From positions 1-27,484 of the forward strand of contig JBMFKS010000038.1 of NCBI GenBank assembly GCA_049972045.1: DNA of 27,484 nt, written 5' to 3'. This document shows positions 14,505 through 22,187 of this stretch, in pieces; position 1 is the first letter of the stretch; each line of letters begins with the position of its first letter. The notes beneath the pieces were generated by a model that saw nothing but the letters and a program-made list of their open reading frames with translations, searched no databases and was not told where the DNA came from. The translations under genes and the position numbers were made by a program. The stretch comes from SpSt-77 sp049972045. GTDB taxonomy: Bacteria; Chloroflexota; Anaerolineae; B4-G1; DUEL01.

Positions 14505-15677
14505 CTACCGCACGGGTACCGCCATCAGTGGGACAGGCACGAACGTCACCACCCATACGATGATCAACAGGATTCCCAGGATGGTGCGCCCCGGCCCCAA
14601 CCGGGAGGCATCGTTCAGGGGCGGGGGATGGCGAGGGCCGAAGAGAAGGCCCAGCATGGCCCAGATGATCCAGGTCGGCCAGGCTGGATTCCCCATCACC
14701 CAGAGGTAGATGCCCAGAGCGACCAGCAGGCCGATGATCAGGTAGGCCAGTTTCCAGGCCCGGCGGCCCAGCAGGGCATAGGCCACATGCCCCCCGTCCA
14801 ACTGGCCGATGGGGAGCAGGTTGAGGGCCGTCACCAGCAGCCCGGCCCAGGCGGCGAAAACGACCGGGCCGCCCGGGCTGACCGGCAGGGAGAGCCAGAC
14901 GTCCTCCCCGGTTGCCCGGTCCGGCAGGATGCGTCCGAAGACCAGATATTTGGCCGCCAGGTACAGCAGCGAATTTCCTTCCTGGTAGACGACACCGGTC
15001 TGCTCATGGGGTGGAAGGAAATCCGACGGCCGTCCTACACGGGTGAAGAGCAGCCCCAGAAAGAGCAGGGGGACAGCGACGATGAATCCGGCCAGCGGTC
15101 CGGCGATGCCAATGTCAAAGAGGGCCTTACGGTCGCGCATAGGGGCCCGCTGGAAGATGACCGCGCCCATCGTGCCCAGGATGCTGAGCGGCATAGGGAC
15201 AAAATAGGGAAGACTCACCGGCGAGCCATACCGGCGGGCGACAAAGTAGTGGGCCAGTTCGTGGGCCAGGAGAATGGTCATCAGGGCGACGGCGAAGGGC
15301 AACCCGGAGAGAAGCGCGCTCAGGAGCGTCCCGCCGGGCTGAGGGGCGGCACCCGCCAGCATAACCGTCAGCAGGGTGGCCAGGAACAGAACCAGGTTCA
15401 CCCAGGGGCGCGGAGCCTGAGCCCGTACTACCCCCCGGACGGCGATAACCCGGTAGAGGTCCTTTTCTCTGGAGAGCAGGGCCGTATAGCCCAGCGCGGC
15501 GAACCGTTCTGAGATGCGCTCAAAGGCCCGGTCCGGGTCGTCATACAGGCGGCCGTAGAACGCGAAAGCCGAGTCGGCTCCCGGCTGGACCTCCACCCGC
15601 TCCACGGCCATCAGGTCTCCCAGTTGGCTCCGTAGTCGGTCCAGGATAGGGAAATCGGTCGGAAAAGATGTGTCCAT
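14505..15677 (-). CDS. Site-2-protease family intramembrane zinc metalloprotease (M50, EGY/S2P-like)
   Basis: The 390-residue membrane protease has an N-terminal soluble domain (~1-88, FYGRLYDDPDRAFERISERF) followed by about seven TM segments. Seen: the zinc-binding HELAH at 139-143 (His139, Glu140, His143) within TM, and the third ligand Asp294 in LLPIGQLDGGH, the M50 pair. FDIGIAGPLAGF (187-198) is a conserved S2P/EGY feature. No PDZ domain is present, unlike RseP; the layout resembles cyanobacterial and plant EGY-type proteases and their many Chloroflexota homologues. S2P enzymes cleave membrane-embedded anti-sigma factors or other regulators; the substrate is unknown. It is first gene of the run with the CHASE2 cyclase and response regulator, so a role in processing a signalling membrane protein is plausible but unproven. 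No Shine-Dalgarno is evident at the ATG. Confidence 0.93.
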   Translation of the reverse strand: MDTSFPTDFPILDRLRSQLGDLMAVERVEVQPGADSAFAFYGRLYDDPDRAFERISERFAALGYTALLSREKDLYRVIAVRGVVRAQAPRPWVNLVLFLATLLTVMLAGAAPQPGGTLLSALLSGLPFAVALMTILLAHELAHYFVARRYGSPVSLPYFVPMPLSILGTMGAVIFQRAPMRDRKALFDIGIAGPLAGFIVAVPLLFLGLLFTRVGRPSDFLPPHEQTGVVYQEGNSLLYLAAKYLVFGRILPDRATGEDVWLSLPVSPGGPVVFAAWAGLLVTALNLLPIGQLDGGHVAYALLGRRAWKLAYLIIGLLVALGIYLWVMGNPAWPTWIIWAMLGLLFGPRHPPPLNDASRLGPGRTILGILLIIVWVVTFVPVPLMAVPVR

Positions 15678-15702
15678 GTCTATCGCCTGTTCGGAGAATA
15701 GG

Positions 15703-15934
15703 CTTCCGCCCGACGCTAAAGCGTCGGGCGGATGTTGCCAAGCCTCTTCGGGGCTGATCGGATCGCTTCTGATCGGATCGCCCGAAGGGCTTCGCAGAAT
15801 CAGCCCGATGGTTTACCGTCGGGCTAAAGATGATCGGATCGCCCGAAGGGCCACGCCCCGACGGGGCGTGGCCTTTCGGGCTTTCTGACTCCCTGGGGCT
15901 CCGCCGGGCCGAGCCTGGCGGTTTACCGCCGTGC
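15703..15934. repeat. R4 composite repeat, copy B, with long hairpin
   Basis: It contains GCCCGACGC-TAAA-GCGTCGGGC (15708-15729), two exact copies of GATCGGATCGCCCGAAGGGC (15771-15790 and 15832-15851), and a long hairpin at 15842-15880 whose arms CCCGAAGGGCCACGCCCC and GGGGCGTGGCCTTTCGGG pair with one G-T wobble, followed on the plus strand by CTTTCTGACT. The end block matches 4372-4444. It lies upstream of the protease gene; the remaining gap to 16042 shows nothing else recognisable. Confidence 0.7.
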
Positions 15935-16042
15935 AAGCCATCTTCCTGATTATTGTACCATGAAATGGCCTGGAAGGGAAAAACCAGCAGTTGCGGGAGA
16001 TATGGGAGGTTGAGGCAGGCGGCGAAGCCGCCCCGTGCCTGA

Positions 16043-16119
16043 GGAGAGGCAACTGCTCGCCGTTGCCCTACGCCGCGTCGGCCATTCGGACCCGTAAGCA
16101 TAAACTTGACTGAGCACTA
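16043..16119 (-). repeat. R1 element, copy E (truncated), abutting the S51-CysS gene
   Basis: Only the end carrying AAACTTGACTGAGCACTA and the central hairpin region (CAACTGCTCGCCGTTGCCCTAC) remain; the other end and about 23 bases between hairpin and GCCGCGTCGG are missing compared with the full copies. The terminal CTA at 16117-16119 is, on the minus strand, the TAG stop codon of the upstream gene. Confidence 0.8.
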
Positions 16120-17205
16120 CTTGCGCCGCACGCGGGGGCCCTGGGGGGTATCCTCCACGACGTAGCCCATCCCGGCCAGTTCCTCCCGGATGGCATCGGC
16201 CCGCGCCCAATCCCGCATCCGGCGGGCGGCCTCCCGCTCCTCTATTCGCGCCGCAATGTCCGGTGGAAGGGACGCCTCTGCCTGCTCCGTTGCCAGCACC
16301 TCCTCCACCACCTCCGGCGGGAGCCCCTCGGCCAGGGCCGGCAGGCGCACGTCCCCCAGAAGGTCCAGCGGGAAGGTCTCCCCCCGCCGAAAACGATTCT
16401 CTTCCCCACCCCGGCGGACCACGACGCTGCTTCGGCCCATCACCCGGGCCTCCCCGGCGGCCCAATCCAGCACGACCGCCGTGTGCTCATCTATCCCCAG
16501 CAACGTCGCCGAGGGTGGCAGCATCGCCTCCAGCACTCGCATCCGCTCCTCGCCCATGAAAGCGTAGCGGGTATCCAGGTTCACGCCTCCCTCCTGGTTA
16601 TCCCAGTGAGTGACAATGGCCAGTTCCAGGCCGTATGGACCCAGAAGGTCCAGCCCCGCCTGCCAGTGGGGGTCCTCACCGACCTTGTAGATTTCGTAGA
16701 CGGGCAGGGCGTAGGCGCTGGCGGCGATGGTCATCGCGCTGGCGAAGGCCAGGGCCGCTCCCCGCCGATGCCGGGCGATGATGCGGCGCCATGCCCGCGT
16801 CCCTGCCAGATGGCGGACGGCGTAGGTGGGACTCCCCGGCCCCATGAAGATGTAGTTAGCCGTCAAGAGGGGGGCGGTGAGATGAGGGTCATCCGTGCTG
16901 AGAGGGCCGTCCCGCCGCCGGGCCGGCACAACGGTCACCTGGGGATGGTAGTTCTGCAGCCGCTCCTGGATGAACTCCGCCAGACGGCCCGCCACCCATG
17001 CAGAGTTGGGCTGGAATCCCGCCGGAGTCTCCAGGATGGCGACCCGGATGGGGGTCCCCAGGCGGCGGAAGAGGGATTCATGGACTGCCCGACCTGCCGG
17101 GGCAGTCTCTCCGGAGCCGAAGAGAGCGATGGGGCCAGGGCGGCACCCTTCGTCTCCGGAAGTGGGTCCGAGGTCTTGCGGTCTGCGGTCATCAGCATTC
17201 GGCAT
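16117..17205 (-). CDS. Peptidase S51 / cyanophycinase-like (type 1 GATase fold) protein fused to a cysteinyl-tRNA synthetase C-terminal tail
   Basis: The 362-residue protein combines two families. Residues ~25-250 look like the peptidase S51/cyanophycinase group: IALFGSGETAPAG, VAILETPAGFQPNSAWVAGRL, NYIFMGPGSPTYAVRHLAGT, a possible nucleophile Ser in LAFASAMTIAASAYALP (the spot of GTSAGA in cyanophycinase, here less canonical), then LGIDEHTAVVLD. The last ~50 residues (IEEREAARRMRDWARADAIREELAGMGYVVEDTPQGPRVRRK) closely resemble the extreme C-terminus of CysRS, which contacts the tRNA-Cys anticodon region. The catalytic CysRS core is absent. The tail could act as an RNA- or protein-binding module; function is unknown. 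The TAG stop lies in the terminal repeat of an R1 element. The start has only a distant GGAG. It is a single gene between the ABC pair and the R4 region. Confidence 0.8.
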   Translation of the reverse strand: MPNADDRRPQDLGPTSGDEGCRPGPIALFGSGETAPAGRAVHESLFRRLGTPIRVAILETPAGFQPNSAWVAGRLAEFIQERLQNYHPQVTVVPARRRDGPLSTDDPHLTAPLLTANYIFMGPGSPTYAVRHLAGTRAWRRIIARHRRGAALAFASAMTIAASAYALPVYEIYKVGEDPHWQAGLDLLGPYGLELAIVTHWDNQEGGVNLDTRYAFMGEERMRVLEAMLPPSATLLGIDEHTAVVLDWAAGEARVMGRSSVVVRRGGEENRFRRGETFPLDLLGDVRLPALAEGLPPEVVEEVLATEQAEASLPPDIAARIEEREAARRMRDWARADAIREELAGMGYVVEDTPQGPRVRRK

Positions 17206-17244
17206 AGGACGATGGATTCTCCATCAGGTCTGGGGGGCGAAGGG

Positions 17245-17279
17245 TTTGCGGCGGCCCGCCTCCGGCGGGCCGCCGCAAA
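17245..17279. repeat. R3 GC hairpin, copy 3
   Basis: Perfect 16-bp arms, TTTGCGGCGGCCCGCC and complement, close a TCC loop in the 118-base gap between the ABC subunit (stop 17324) and the S51-like gene (start 17205). On either strand the stem starts with T residues and ends with A residues, the reverse of an intrinsic terminator. Confidence 0.85.
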
Positions 17280-17323
17280 CCCCACCCGGGAACAGGCCCC
17301 GCACTTCAAAAATGCCGGGCCCG

Positions 17324-19225
17324 TTATACCGGCTCAAACTGGCTGTTGTACAACTCGGCATAGAAGCCGCCCCGAGCCATCAACTCCTCGTGCGTCCCCT
17401 GCTCTACGATGTTCCCATCCCGCATCACCAGGATCAGGTCGGCGTTGCGGATGGTGGAGAGGCGGTGAGCGATCACGAAACTGGTCCGTCCCCGCATCAG
17501 GTCGTCCATCGCCTCCTGGATGAGCAACTCCGTGTGGGTGTCCACCGAACTGGTCGCCTCGTCCAGGATGAGCATAGGCGGGTTCGCCAGGAACGCCCGC
17601 GCGATGGTCAGCAACTGCTTCTGGCCCTGGGAGATGTTGGTCATCTCCTCGTTGATGACGGTGTTGTACCCCTCCGGAAGCGTCCGGATGTAGCGGTCAA
17701 TGCGGGCCGCGCGGGCCGCTGCCACCACTTCCTCCTCCGTCGCATCCTCCCGCCCGTAGCGGATGTTCTCCAGAATCGTCCCGTTGAAGAGCCAGGTGTC
17801 CTGCAGGACCATCCCGAAGAGCCGCCGCAGGTCGGAGCGGGCGAACTGACGGACGTCGGTGCCATCCACCAGAATGGCCCCTTCGTCCACATCGTAGAAG
17901 CGCATCAGGAGTTTGACCAGCGTCGTCTTGCCCGCGCCGGTCGGCCCCACGATGGCGACCTTCTGGCCGGGCTGGATGCGGGCGGAGAAGCCCCGGATGA
18001 CCGGCGTGTCGGGCACATAGCGGAAGTGGACATTCTGGAACTCCACCCGTCCGTCCACCTCCTCCAGCCGGACCGGCTGCTCCGGGTCGGGCGACTCCTC
18101 CTCGGCCTCCAGGAACTCAAAGACCCGCTCCGCCGCCGCCACCGTCTGCTGCAGGATGTTGGAGATGTTGGCCAGTTGGGTGATGGGCTCCGTAAAGCCC
18201 CGGATGTACTGGGTGAAGGCCTGAATGTCGCCCACCGCGATCCGCCCCCGGACCGCCAGGTAGCCGCCGGTGATGACCACGCCCACGTAGCCCAGGTTGC
18301 CGACAAACCGCATCATCGGCATCAGAATGCCGGAGATGAACTGGGCCTTCCAGGCGACATGATACAGGGATTCGTTGTACTCGTCAAACCGGCGCAGGCT
18401 CTTCTCCTCGCCGTTGAACGCTTTGACCACGATGTGCGCGCCGAAAGTCTCTTCCACATGCCCATTCACTTTGCCCAGGTAGGCCTGCTGCTGGGCGAAG
18501 AACCGCTGGGAGTTCCGGATGATAAAGGCGACCAGGCCCGAGGAGAGCGGGATGACCAGCAGCGCCACCAACGTCATCTGCCCGGAGATGGAGAGCATCA
18601 TCGCCAGCATGCCGGTGACGGTGACGGCGGACGTCACCATCTGCGTCAGGCTCTGATTCAGCGTCTGGTTGACGGTGTCCACGTCGTTGGTGAGGCGGGA
18701 GAGGACTTCCCCGTGCTGGACACCGTCAAAGGAGCGAAAGGGCATGCGGTGGATTTTCTCCATCACGTCCCGCCGCATCTGGTAGGTGATCCGCACGGCG
18801 ACATTGGTCATCAGCCAGCCCTGGGCGTAACTCAGCGCGGCGGAGCCCAGATACAACCCCAGGACGGTCAGCAGAATCCGGCCGATCCCGGCAAAGTCAA
18901 TCTCTCCGGTGCCGGTCAGGCGGGCAATGAGCCCCTCAAAGAGTTTGGTGGTGGCGTTGCCCAGGATTTTGGGCCCGAAGATGGAGAAGACGGTGGACCC
19001 GGCGGCCAGCAGGAAGACCATCAGGATGGTCAGCCGGTGCGGACCCAGGTAGGCGACCAGTTTGCGCAGCGTCCCGGCGAAGTCGCGCGGCTTCTCCACC
19101 GGCCCCATCATCACCGGACCGTGACCACCCCGGCCCATTGGGCGGATGGGCGGCCGAAGGTCGCTCCCCGGCCCGGAACGCGCATCACCGGAAGGACGAA
19201 AGGAACGATCGTTCCATGTGGCCAT
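17324..19225 (-). CDS. ABC exporter half-transporter, canonical-ATPase subunit of a heterodimer
   Basis: This 633-residue type IV (MsbA/LmrA-like) half-transporter has a TMD with six helices (~60-355) after a Gly/Pro-rich N-terminus, and an NBD (~390-630). Seen: Walker A GPTGAGKTT at 427-435, Q-loop Gln475, Walker B and catalytic glutamate LILDEATSSVD (Glu556), and His587 in VIAHRLSTI, all intact. The signature is the variant ISQGQ (531-535), as in subunits such as TM288 or LmrD that pair with a degenerate partner. It follows the partner gene by 34 bases and has GGAGG six bases before the ATG. Together with MarR (21698-22141) it forms a putative drug- or lipid-efflux unit; the substrate is not deducible. 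Confidence 0.93.
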   Translation of the reverse strand: MATWNDRSFRPSGDARSGPGSDLRPPIRPMGRGGHGPVMMGPVEKPRDFAGTLRKLVAYLGPHRLTILMVFLLAAGSTVFSIFGPKILGNATTKLFEGLIARLTGTGEIDFAGIGRILLTVLGLYLGSAALSYAQGWLMTNVAVRITYQMRRDVMEKIHRMPFRSFDGVQHGEVLSRLTNDVDTVNQTLNQSLTQMVTSAVTVTGMLAMMLSISGQMTLVALLVIPLSSGLVAFIIRNSQRFFAQQQAYLGKVNGHVEETFGAHIVVKAFNGEEKSLRRFDEYNESLYHVAWKAQFISGILMPMMRFVGNLGYVGVVITGGYLAVRGRIAVGDIQAFTQYIRGFTEPITQLANISNILQQTVAAAERVFEFLEAEEESPDPEQPVRLEEVDGRVEFQNVHFRYVPDTPVIRGFSARIQPGQKVAIVGPTGAGKTTLVKLLMRFYDVDEGAILVDGTDVRQFARSDLRRLFGMVLQDTWLFNGTILENIRYGREDATEEEVVAAARAARIDRYIRTLPEGYNTVINEEMTNISQGQKQLLTIARAFLANPPMLILDEATSSVDTHTELLIQEAMDDLMRGRTSFVIAHRLSTIRNADLILVMRDGNIVEQGTHEELMARGGFYAELYNSQFEPV

Positions 19226-19259
19226 ACAGAACCTCCGTCATGCATACCGTAACGCAAAC

Positions 19260-21524
19260 TTAATTCTGCGTTACCGCCACCTTTAACTGCGAGAGCGCGA
19301 TCTCCCGGTAAATATCGCATGTCGCCATCAGTTCCTCGTGGGTCCCCTGGCCGACAATGCGGCCCTCGTCCAGCACCAGAATCCAGTCGGCGTCCTTGAT
19401 GGTCGCCACCCGCTGGGAGACGATGATGACGGTGCTGTCGCCGACGTATTCCTGCAGCGCCCGCCGCAGCCGGGCATCGGTCCGGTAGTCCAGCGAGGAG
19501 AAGCAGTCATCAAAGATGTAGATGGACGGACGTTTGACCAGCGCGCGGGCGATGGTGAGCCGCTGTTTCTGTCCGCCGGAGAAGTTGGCTCCGTGCTGGG
19601 CGACCTCTGCCTCCAGCGGCGAGCGGCCGTCATCCCCGGTGCGGGAGAGGATGATGTCGTGGGCCTGGGCGACCTCCAGGGCCTTCATCAGCCGCTCCTC
19701 GGGCGCGTCCTCGTCGGCGAACCGCAGGTTGCTGGCGATGGTGCCGCTGAAGAGGTTGCTTTGTTGCGGGACGTAGCCGATGCGGTCCCGCAGGTCCTTC
19801 AGCCGTACCCGCCGGACGTCCACCCCGCCGATGCGGATTTCCCCCTCCGTCACATCGTAGAAGCGCGGGATGAGGTTGATGAGGGTGGATTTGCCGGAGC
19901 CGGTGGTGCCGATGATGCCCACCGTCTCCCCGGCGTGAATGGTGAAGGTGATGTCCTGCAGGACGTACTCCTCGGCCCCCGGATACCGGAAACAGACGTC
20001 GCGGAACTCAACTGTCGGCGCGAAGGGCTCCGGGAAGGGCACAGGCTCCTCGGGGTCCCGGATGCTCTCTTCGGTCTCCAGCACGTCGGCGACCCGATTG
20101 GCCGCGACGTCCACCCGAGGGAGCGTAATGAAGAGCACAGAAAGCATCGTGAAGGAGAAGAAAACCTGCATCGCGTACTGGATGAAGGCCATCATATCGC
20201 CGATGCGCATCGTCGCCTGGGCCACCTGGTGGGCGCCGACCCAGAGGATGAGCACGGTCAGCCCATTCATCAGCATCATCATGGCCGGCATCATGATCAC
20301 GGCGACCCGGTTGACGAACAGGAAGGTCCCGGTCAGGTCCCGGTTGGCCTGGTCAAACCGCCGCTTCTCGTACTCCTGGCGGTTGAAGGCCCGCACGACC
20401 ATCATGCCGGTGAGGTTCTCCCGGGCGATCTGGTTCAGGCGGTCTATGAGGGACTGGATGCGCCGGAATTTCGGCATCGTGATGCTGAAAACGACCATGA
20501 TCAGCCCGACCAGGACCAGGACGCCCAGTCCGATGATCCACATCATGGAGGGGCTTTTGGCGGCGGCGCGGACGATAGCGCCGATCCCCATCAGCGGGGC
20601 GAAGAAGACCATCCGCAGGATGAACATCATCACCGTCTGAATCTGGGTGATGTCGTTGGTGGAGCGGGTGATGAGGGAGGCGGTGGAGAACTGGTCCAGT
20701 TCAGCGCCGGAGAAGGCCATCACCTTCTCAAAGAAAAGGTGGCGCAGGTCGCGGGCCAGGCCGGCCGCGGTGCGGGCGGCCAGGAAGCCGACGGTAACGG
20801 TCGCGGTGGCGGCAATCAGAGCGACCAGCAGCATCTGCCCGCCGACGCGCAGGAGGTAGGCGTTCTGGATGGTGAGGACGTCCATGCCGAGGGCCTCGTA
20901 TTCGGCGCGGACGGCGCGCGCGGCGGCCTGGAGCAAGGCCTTCTCCCCGCCCATGGCCTCAAATCGCCCATCCACCGCCTCGCCGAGGCGGGCCCGCGCT
21001 TCCGCGGGCATGCCGGCCAGCAGGGCGAAGAGGTTGGTCCCCGGCGGGAGTTTGGAGAGGTCAAAACCGGCCATCCCCGGCATCAGCGCCGGGGCCTGCT
21101 CCGGGTGGGCCTGGACCTGCTCTATGCCCATCACCAGCACCATCGCACGGGCGACCGGGGCCTGGAGCCGCTCCACAGCGGCCGGGTCCGCAGGCCGCAG
21201 GACGTAGATCGGCTCCTGGGCCAGCGCGGGGTACTTCTTCACCAGGGCGTCGTAGTCCGGCGAAGAACGGTCCACCAGGGCGTACTGGGCCAACAGGTCA
21301 TCTTTTTCCTCATCGGTCAGGAATAGGAGCAGGTGGTCCAGGGTGCTTTTGCGCATAGCCGGAGGGACCGCCTCCTCCACCCCACCCTGCTGGATGCCCA
21401 CATTGATGATACGGGACATATAGTCCGGCAATGCCAGGTCGGCGTTGGCCTGGACGAAGAGCAGGACGATGATGGAGAGCACGAAGAGCCGATACGGTTT
21501 CAGGTACTTCAGCAGTCGGCGCAT
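19260..21524 (-). CDS. ABC exporter half-transporter, degenerate-site subunit with a large external insertion
   Basis: The 754-residue half-transporter is about 150 residues longer than usual. TM1 (~12-32) is followed by an extra soluble, Ala/Pro-rich segment (~45-220), expected outside the membrane between TM1 and TM2, then the rest of the TMD (~225-465) and an NBD (~500-754). Seen: Walker A GTTGSGKST at 539-547 and signature FSGGQ at 648-652 are canonical, but the catalytic glutamate is Asp673 (YIFDDCFSSLD) and the switch histidine is Gln704 (VSQRVATI). This pattern marks the non-hydrolysing site of heterodimeric exporters such as TM287/288. Its canonical FSGGQ should complete the active site formed with the partner's Walker motifs. 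The start ATG has GGAGGAA seven bases upstream. Confidence 0.93.
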   Translation of the reverse strand: MRRLLKYLKPYRLFVLSIIVLLFVQANADLALPDYMSRIINVGIQQGGVEEAVPPAMRKSTLDHLLLFLTDEEKDDLLAQYALVDRSSPDYDALVKKYPALAQEPIYVLRPADPAAVERLQAPVARAMVLVMGIEQVQAHPEQAPALMPGMAGFDLSKLPPGTNLFALLAGMPAEARARLGEAVDGRFEAMGGEKALLQAAARAVRAEYEALGMDVLTIQNAYLLRVGGQMLLVALIAATATVTVGFLAARTAAGLARDLRHLFFEKVMAFSGAELDQFSTASLITRSTNDITQIQTVMMFILRMVFFAPLMGIGAIVRAAAKSPSMMWIIGLGVLVLVGLIMVVFSITMPKFRRIQSLIDRLNQIARENLTGMMVVRAFNRQEYEKRRFDQANRDLTGTFLFVNRVAVIMMPAMMMLMNGLTVLILWVGAHQVAQATMRIGDMMAFIQYAMQVFFSFTMLSVLFITLPRVDVAANRVADVLETEESIRDPEEPVPFPEPFAPTVEFRDVCFRYPGAEEYVLQDITFTIHAGETVGIIGTTGSGKSTLINLIPRFYDVTEGEIRIGGVDVRRVRLKDLRDRIGYVPQQSNLFSGTIASNLRFADEDAPEERLMKALEVAQAHDIILSRTGDDGRSPLEAEVAQHGANFSGGQKQRLTIARALVKRPSIYIFDDCFSSLDYRTDARLRRALQEYVGDSTVIIVSQRVATIKDADWILVLDEGRIVGQGTHEELMATCDIYREIALSQLKVAVTQN

Positions 21525-21571
21525 AGGATTCCTCCGGGAGGACGCCGATCAACGCCGAGCAACGCGGCAAA

Positions 21572-21601
21572 CATCCGCGTTCATCCGCATTCATCCGCGT
21601 C
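21572..21601. repeat. Three tandem decamers between marR and the ABC genes
   Basis: CATCCGCGTT, CATCCGCATT and CATCCGCGTC follow one another, preceded by a related GCCGATCAACGCCGAGCAACGC stretch at about 21544-21565. This repeat occupies the 173-base gap between marR and the first ABC gene and so may have been inserted into an operon; no terminator is visible in the gap. Confidence 0.65.
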
Positions 21602-21697
21602 CGAATCATGATCTACCCCAAAGGTTTCACGAAGAGAACGAAGGTTGTCACACTTTAAAAGAGCGAGGCCCAATCATTTCGCCGACAGCCCGGCGGT

Positions 21698-22141
21698 CTA
21701 TTCAAAGTCCGCTTCTACTCCCTCCAGGAGTTTGTCCAGAATGGCATGGAGTTGGGCCCGGTCCTCGGGGGAAAGAAGACGGAGCAGTTGCTCCAGCGTC
21801 TGGCGGCGGTCGGCCCGAACCTGCTCCAACACCCGGGCCCCCTCCTGAGTGAGGGCCACAACGACAGACCGGCGGTCTTCCGGGTCGCGCCGGCGCTCCA
21901 CCAGCCCCCCCTCCAGGAGCCGGTCCACGATGCCGGTCATGGAGGCCGCGCTCTGGTGGGTCGCGGCGGCCAGGTCGCCCATCCGCAGGGTCTGCCCCTC
22001 CGCGTGCTGCAAGGAGCAGAGGGCCAAAAATTGCGGGAAGGTCAGCCCATAGCGGGCCAGGTCGCGCGCGAAGCGGGCCCGCAGCGCCCCCATCAGCCGC
22101 AGAAGATGCAGGCTCAGGTCATCCCGCCGTTCCTCCTCCAC
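21698..22141 (-). CDS. MarR-family transcriptional regulator of the ABC exporter operon
   Basis: The 147-residue product has a winged-helix MarR fold: the dimerisation helix LSLHLLRLMGALRARFARDL, LTFPQFLALCSLQHAEGQTLRMGDLAAATHQSAASMTGIVDRLLEGGLVERR (helix-turn-helix), and the wing DPEDRRSVVVALTQEG with its conserved Asp-Arg, then C-terminal dimerisation helices. The reading frame extends upstream to 22336, but that portion crosses the promoter and operator, so the GTG at 22139-22141, preceded by GGGGAAAGGA, is chosen. A consensus-like promoter and a 15-base palindrome lie just upstream, indicating autorepression. The two ABC half-transporters follow 173 bases downstream on the same strand, the usual arrangement of MarR-controlled efflux. 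The inducing ligand is unknown. Confidence 0.92.
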   Translation of the reverse strand: MEEERRDDLSLHLLRLMGALRARFARDLARYGLTFPQFLALCSLQHAEGQTLRMGDLAAATHQSAASMTGIVDRLLEGGLVERRRDPEDRRSVVVALTQEGARVLEQVRADRRQTLEQLLRLLSPEDRAQLHAILDKLLEGVEADFE

Positions 22142-22158
22142 GTTCCTTTCCCCTTTTG

Positions 22159-22173
22159 TTTTGTGACACAAAA
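22159..22173. promoter_or_regulatory. Probable MarR operator
   Basis: TTTTGTG-A-CACAAAA is a perfect 15-base palindrome lying about 8 to 22 bases downstream of the predicted transcription start and 18 bases before the marR start codon. Its size, AT-rich arms and position fit MarR-family autoregulatory operators. Confidence 0.75.
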
Positions 22174-22187
22174 ATTTAACAGGGCGA

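Noticed and set aside
17245..17279. R3 hairpins as ordinary intrinsic terminators
   Set aside because: The arms begin with T and end with A on both strands, or lack T-tracts, so they do not fit the canonical hairpin-U-tract layout. They are kept as repeats.
16970..21326. Long plus-strand open frames opposite the ABC transporter genes
   Set aside because: Histidine-, glutamine- and arginine-rich translations without domains; the minus-strand genes are complete ABC transporters with all motifs.
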